A DNA stretch of 43,637 nt from an uncultured Halomicronema sp. GTDB taxonomy: Bacteria > Cyanobacteriota > Cyanobacteriia > Phormidesmidales > Phormidesmidaceae. Within the stretch, counting starts at the first letter, position 1. Each line of letters opens with the position of its first letter. The position numbers and the translations under genes were made by a program. The stretch is from NCBI GenBank assembly GCA_937899725.1, contig CALCCA010000013.1, forward strand, positions 1 to 43,637, in the 5' to 3' direction. The notes below the pieces were generated by a model that was not told the DNA's origin, did not search any database, and was given only the letters and a program-made list of their open reading frames with translations. Positions 40,337 through 43,637 of the stretch are shown here, piece by piece.

Positions 40337-41398
40337 ATGGCAGACACTCCTTCTCTGTTTCCCGACGACGATCGCTACTCGGCTCTGCTGAACGACTTGA
40401 AGCAGCGCATCCGGACGGCGCAGGTGCGGGCGGCGCTGGCGGTAAACCGGGAGCTGGTCATGCTCTACTGGCAGATGGGGCGTGAGATCTTGCAGCGGCA
40501 GCAGGCCGAGGGCTGGGGCGGCAAGGTGATCCAGCGGTTGGCGAAGGATTTAAAGCGAGAGTTTCCTGATGTGAAGGGGTTCTCGCGGTCAAACCTCATG
40601 TATATGCGGGCGTTTGCCGAGGCTTGGCCCGATGAAGCAATTGTCCAGCAAGCTGCTGGACAAATTCCCTGGTTCCATAACTGCACCCTGCTCGACAAAG
40701 TCAAAGACCCGGAGGCGCGGCGCTGGTACATTCAGCAGACCATCGAAAACGGCTGGAGCCGCAATGTGCTGGTGATGCAGATTGAGAGTGGTCTATACGA
40801 TCGCCAGGGCGGGGCTGTCACCAACTTTGCCCGCGCCCTGCCTGTACCCCAGTCCGACCTGGCCCAGCAGCTCATCAAAGACCCGTACAATTTCGACTTC
40901 CTCACCATCAGCAAAGATGCCCGCGAGAGCGAGCTAGAGAGCGCGCTGACCTATCAAATCCGTAACTTCTTGCTGGAGCTAGGCATGGGTTTCTCGTTTT
41001 TGGGCAGCCAGTATCCCATCGAGGTCAGCGGCAAAGAGTACCGGCTCGACCTGCTGTTCTACCATGTCCATCTGCACTGCTATGTGGTGATTGACCTGAA
41101 GATGGGCGAGTTTGAGCCGCAGCACTCAGGCCAGATGAGCTTTTATGTGGCGGCGGTGGATAACCTGCTGCGCACGGACCGAGACGACCCGACCATCGGC
41201 ATCATCCTCTGCAAGAGCAAAGACCGCACGACGGTGGAGTATGCGCTGCAGGGCAGCCAGCAGCCCATTGGCGTATCGAGCTACAAGCTGCGGGACAATT
41301 TGCCGGAGTCGCTGAAGCAGCAGCTCCCCACGTCAGAGCAATTAGAGGTGGGGCTGGAGACGGCGATTCAGGAGTTGGAGAGTCGGGAAGAGGAATGA
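40337..41398 (+). CDS. YhcG-type PDDEXK nuclease (DUF1016), copy 2
   Basis: 353 residues from the ATG at 40337; an ATG at 40301 would add 12 residues, and neither has a clear ribosome binding site. Same domains as copy 1: DUF1016_N (VMLYWQMGREILQRQQAEGW, FSRSNLMYMRAFAEAWP) and a PDDEXK domain with Asp238 in YRLDLLFYHVHLHCYVVI. The Glu-x-Lys motif reads D253-L-K255 here, a conservative Glu-to-Asp change, while copy 1 keeps the Glu and loses the Lys. Protein identity between copies is roughly 60 percent by eye, so this is an old duplication or separate acquisitions. It precedes the NLR pair, at the end of the replication region. Confidence 0.9.
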   Translation: MADTPSLFPDDDRYSALLNDLKQRIRTAQVRAALAVNRELVMLYWQMGREILQRQQAEGWGGKVIQRLAKDLKREFPDVKGFSRSNLMYMRAFAEAWPDEAIVQQAAGQIPWFHNCTLLDKVKDPEARRWYIQQTIENGWSRNVLVMQIESGLYDRQGGAVTNFARALPVPQSDLAQQLIKDPYNFDFLTISKDARESELESALTYQIRNFLLELGMGFSFLGSQYPIEVSGKEYRLDLLFYHVHLHCYVVIDLKMGEFEPQHSGQMSFYVAAVDNLLRTDRDDPTIGIILCKSKDRTTVEYALQGSQQPIGVSSYKLRDNLPESLKQQLPTSEQLEVGLETAIQELESREEE

Positions 41399-41421
41399 GG
41401 GGACGTGAGGATGGCTTAAAA

Positions 41422-41461
41422 ACTTACTCAATCACTCACTGAATTACTCAATCACTTAAGT
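41422..41461. repeat. ACTCAATC 8-bp repeat array upstream of the NLR pair
   Basis: ACTCAATC at 41426-41433 and 41446-41453, ACTCACTG at 41434-41441, ACTTAAGT at 41454-41461, and a 4-base AATT spacer, in the same 8/4 register as the array at 520-587. The two arrays flank the NLR operon on the circle. Confidence 0.6.
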
Positions 41462-41583
41462 GCTTGCCCAAAAACTCGGCTCCTGATGCGACAGAATGCC
41501 GCAATTTTGCTGTAAATACTCGACATTTTTGATGGGTTTGGCATCATTGAGGGGCAGCCCTCTCGCAGGTAGGACATCGACGC

Positions 41584-42036
41584 ATGACGGACCCGATCAC
41601 CTTGACGACTGGCGCGATCGTGGCGCTGGCGGCCAGCAAGTTTGTGGAAGCGGCAGCGGCGAAAGCCGGGGAAGTCGCGACTCCCGCCATTTTGAAAAAA
41701 GCTGGCGAACCCATTGACGCTCTCTGGCAGCGCATCAAGCGGCACTTTGCCGGCGACAAGAAAGCGGAAAAGGCCATTACTGAGGTGGAAACCCAGCAGT
41801 CGGCAGCGGCCCTGACCAAGCTAGAGGTTTATCTGGATGATGAGTTGAGCGAGCCGGCTAATCAGGCCCTTCAGCAAGACCTTCAGCAATTAGCGCAGCA
41901 GATCATCAATATCGGCGAGCAAACCCAGACGCAAAAATCGGTGACGATTTCGGTGGATGCCAAGGACAATGCCCGCGTGAATGCGGTGAGTGAGGTCAAC
42001 GCCGAGACCGTGAGCTTTGGTGACACCCACTCATGA
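41584..42036 (+). CDS. Small helical effector-like protein paired with the NLR, C-terminal amyloid-like motif
   Basis: 150 residues. N-terminal 30 residues are Ala-rich and amphipathic/hydrophobic (TTGAIVALAASKFVEAAAAK), followed by a helical domain to about residue 115 (AEKAITEVETQQSAAALTKL, LQQDLQQLAQQIINIG). The C-terminal segment 120-148 (VTISVDAKDNARVNAVSEVN then AETVSFGDT) matches residues 8-36 of the next protein without gaps. In cyanobacteria, small helical proteins with such tails are encoded next to NLRs and are thought to be membrane-active effectors triggered by amyloid-type templating. That mechanism is established for related pairs and inferred here. The stop overlaps the NLR start by ATGA. 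Confidence 0.7.
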   Translation: MTDPITLTTGAIVALAASKFVEAAAAKAGEVATPAILKKAGEPIDALWQRIKRHFAGDKKAEKAITEVETQQSAAALTKLEVYLDDELSEPANQALQQDLQQLAQQIINIGEQTQTQKSVTISVDAKDNARVNAVSEVNAETVSFGDTHS

Positions 42037-43637
42037 CGGCTGCGGATCCGAACGTTCAGGTAGAGGTTAACGCCGCCAATGATGCCCAGGTCACGGCGGT
42101 TGGCGTGGTGAAGGCTGAGAAAGCCATCTTTAACCAGACGCTGACGCTAGCGGATGGCCAGACCTGCGTGCTTAGCTATAGCGACGTTTTGCCGGAACTC
42201 CGCTACTTTCAGGGACGGACGCAGCAATTGGCGACTCTGACCGCCGCGCTTCATGATTCTGGTGTCTCAGTGATTGGTGTGCGGGGGGATGGTGGCATTG
42301 GCAAGTCGACCCTGGCGGCGAAAGCGTTTAGTGACTGCCAGGGATTTCAAAGTCGCTGTTGGCTGGATGTGCGCACGCAACCGGCGATTACGGATCTGGC
42401 GACTCGGGCGCTGCTGGAACTCGGGGTGCCAATTACCGAAGTCGGTGCCATTGAAGCGAAAGACCGGCCTCAGCGCCTGCTGCGACATTTGCAAGGGGGG
42501 CGCTACTTACTCGCGATCGATAACCTAGAATCACTCCTGACCGCAGAAGGACAGTGGCAAGGAGGCTATGGAGACTTTTTGGAGCGGTTCCGGGATAGCA
42601 GTGGCCAGAGCGTGCTGCTGCTGGCCAGTCGAGAATATCCCCAACGGTACTACAGTTGGCTACGGTCTCACTGGCTGCAGTTAGAGCAGGGGTTAGACCC
42701 GGCTGCCGGTGCAGCCCTGCTGCGTGACCTAGAGATTCAAGGCAGTGATGATGCGTTAGCGGCTGCCTCCAAAGAAGTGAGAGGACATCCGTTGGCCCTG
42801 ACGCTGATGGCCGGTTGGATTCGTGAGGCGGCCGGTAGTAGCGGTCAGCGATGTGTCGAACGGTTGGAGGAGGTGGACGATTATTTCCAGGTGACTGGGC
42901 GACATCGGGGAGAAAGTGATCACAGTCTCCAGAGTGTATTGGCCTGGAGCTTGGAGCGTCTCAGTCTTGAGCAGCAGCATTTGCTCACCCAGGTCAGTGT
43001 ACTGCGCAGTTGGTTTACGGCAGAGGTCGCCGAGGCGATGATTACCGAGACCCTAGATGTGCCTCCGGCACTGCGCGACCTAGAGCGGCGATCGCTGGTG
43101 CAAGAAGCGCCCGGACCGCAGTATCGTCTGCAACCCCGCATTCGCGATTTAGTGCAGCAGCGAGCCGATGATGTCTCAGCGGCCCACGAGCGAGCGATTC
43201 AATACTTTTGGCAGCAGCGCACTGTTGAGTTTGTGCCAAATGCTCCCAAAGAAACGGCAGCGGAGTATTTTGAGGTGTTTTATCACCAGGTACAGCTACA
43301 GCGCTGGCCAGCGGCGTTGCAAACGCTTTTCGCCTGCGATGCCTTTTTACGCTTAGCGGGTGGCTACCAAGACCTGGTAGACCGCTACGAGGTGCTACAC
43401 CAACAATGGCCCCTCCCCTTAAAACAGCAATCGACCTATGGTGCGGTCTGTAACAACCTGGGCAATGCGTACGATTCGTTGGGAGAGTACCAGCGGGCGA
43501 TCACGTTTCACGAGCAACACAATGAGATAGCGCGCGCCATTGGAGACCGTGGTGGCGAAGCGAATTCCCTCGGCTCCCTGGGCAATGCGTACCAGTCGTT
43601 GGGAGAGTACCAGCGGGCGATCACGTTTCACGAGCAA
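42033..43637 (+). CDS. NLR-like P-loop NTPase with TPR repeats (N-terminal part, runs off the end)
   Basis: 535 codons, open to the last base; the rest is at 1-508 if the molecule is circular. Residues 8-36 are the motif shared with the preceding protein (VQVEVNAANDAQVTAVGVVK then AEKAIFNQT). The NB-ARC/STAND NTPase core follows: Walker A GDGGIGKSTLAAKAF at 85-99, Walker B YLLAIDNLESLL at 158-169, and GHPLALTLMAGWI. A winged-helix region (about 310-400) and a helical bridge lead to 40-residue TPRs from about 475. Such proteins sense phage or stress signals through the repeats and then activate an effector. With no effector domain of its own, it probably signals to the upstream small protein through the shared motif. 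Confidence 0.85.
   Translation, partial: MTAADPNVQVEVNAANDAQVTAVGVVKAEKAIFNQTLTLADGQTCVLSYSDVLPELRYFQGRTQQLATLTAALHDSGVSVIGVRGDGGIGKSTLAAKAFSDCQGFQSRCWLDVRTQPAITDLATRALLELGVPITEVGAIEAKDRPQRLLRHLQGGRYLLAIDNLESLLTAEGQWQGGYGDFLERFRDSSGQSVLLLASREYPQRYYSWLRSHWLQLEQGLDPAAGAALLRDLEIQGSDDALAAASKEVRGHPLALTLMAGWIREAAGSSGQRCVERLEEVDDYFQVTGRHRGESDHSLQSVLAWSLERLSLEQQHLLTQVSVLRSWFTAEVAEAMITETLDVPPALRDLERRSLVQEAPGPQYRLQPRIRDLVQQRADDVSAAHERAIQYFWQQRTVEFVPNAPKETAAEYFEVFYHQVQLQRWPAALQTLFACDAFLRLAGGYQDLVDRYEVLHQQWPLPLKQQSTYGAVCNNLGNAYDSLGEYQRAITFHEQHNEIARAIGDRGGEANSLGSLGNAYQSLGEYQRAITFHEQ
43457..43637 (+). repeat. 120-bp tandem TPR-coding repeats (right part)
   Basis: Unit 43457-43576 and the start of the next unit (43577-43637) differ at only a few bases (TACGATTCG versus TACCAGTCG). 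The last 61 bases equal 1-61. See the left-end entry. Confidence 0.9.

Overview
The window looks like a complete or nearly complete cyanobacterial plasmid of about 43.6 kb. The cyanobacterial call rests on roughly 25 copies of the HIP1 octamer (GCGATCGC) and on the gene families present. A circle is suggested because the last 61 bases (43577-43637) repeat the first 61, and because an NLR-like gene that runs off the right end continues in the same frame at the left end. The break lies inside near-identical 120-bp TPR repeats, so the true repeat number is unknown.

Layout (right end joined to left end). 41.4-43.6 kb plus 0-0.5 kb: a two-gene NLR module, a small helical protein followed by a P-loop ATPase with TPR repeats; a matching 29-residue motif ends the first protein and begins the second. 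0.5-1.06 kb: a partition locus with an 8-bp repeat array, a ribbon-helix-helix (RHH) gene and a parA stump cut off by a Tn3-family element (1056-4435). That element carries only tnpA, and its other end abuts a truncated IS5-like transposase. 5.1-6.1 kb: YhcG-type PDDEXK nuclease. 6.2-7.4 kb: an intact parA/RHH partition operon between arrays of in-register 8-bp repeats.

7.7-20.1 kb: a defence island. Uma2, a NucS-like PDDEXK protein and an EVE-domain protein lie leftward; SNF2 helicase, AIPR protein, beta-class DNA methyltransferase, UPF0175/DUF3368 toxin-antitoxin pair and Res-type helicase-nuclease lie rightward, tightly packed. This is an enlarged type III-like restriction-modification system with embedded abortive-infection genes. 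20.2-26.1 kb: a mobilisation region (ParA-like ATPase with partners on one side, MobC and MOB-type relaxase on the other, structured oriT candidate between), bracketed by inverted copies of a small-protein cassette.

26.4-31.6 kb: mixed cargo (DUF1353, staphylococcal-nuclease-like protein, NfeD-like protein, peptidoglycan-binding protein overlapping a sigma-70-like factor, TRADD-N-type membrane protein) with two decayed transposases. 31.8-35.9 kb: a leftward operon of membrane/exported proteins and a membrane-bound P-loop ATPase, perhaps a reduced DNA-transfer or envelope complex. 36-41.4 kb: small regulators, an archaeo-eukaryotic-primase-type replication protein, an iteron-like repeat cluster, and a second YhcG with a fragment of a third.

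The plasmid therefore combines replication, partition and mobilisation functions with at least three putative anti-phage modules (restriction-modification/AIPR, NLR pair, YhcG/Uma2 nucleases). All functions are inferred from motifs read by eye; no database search was run.
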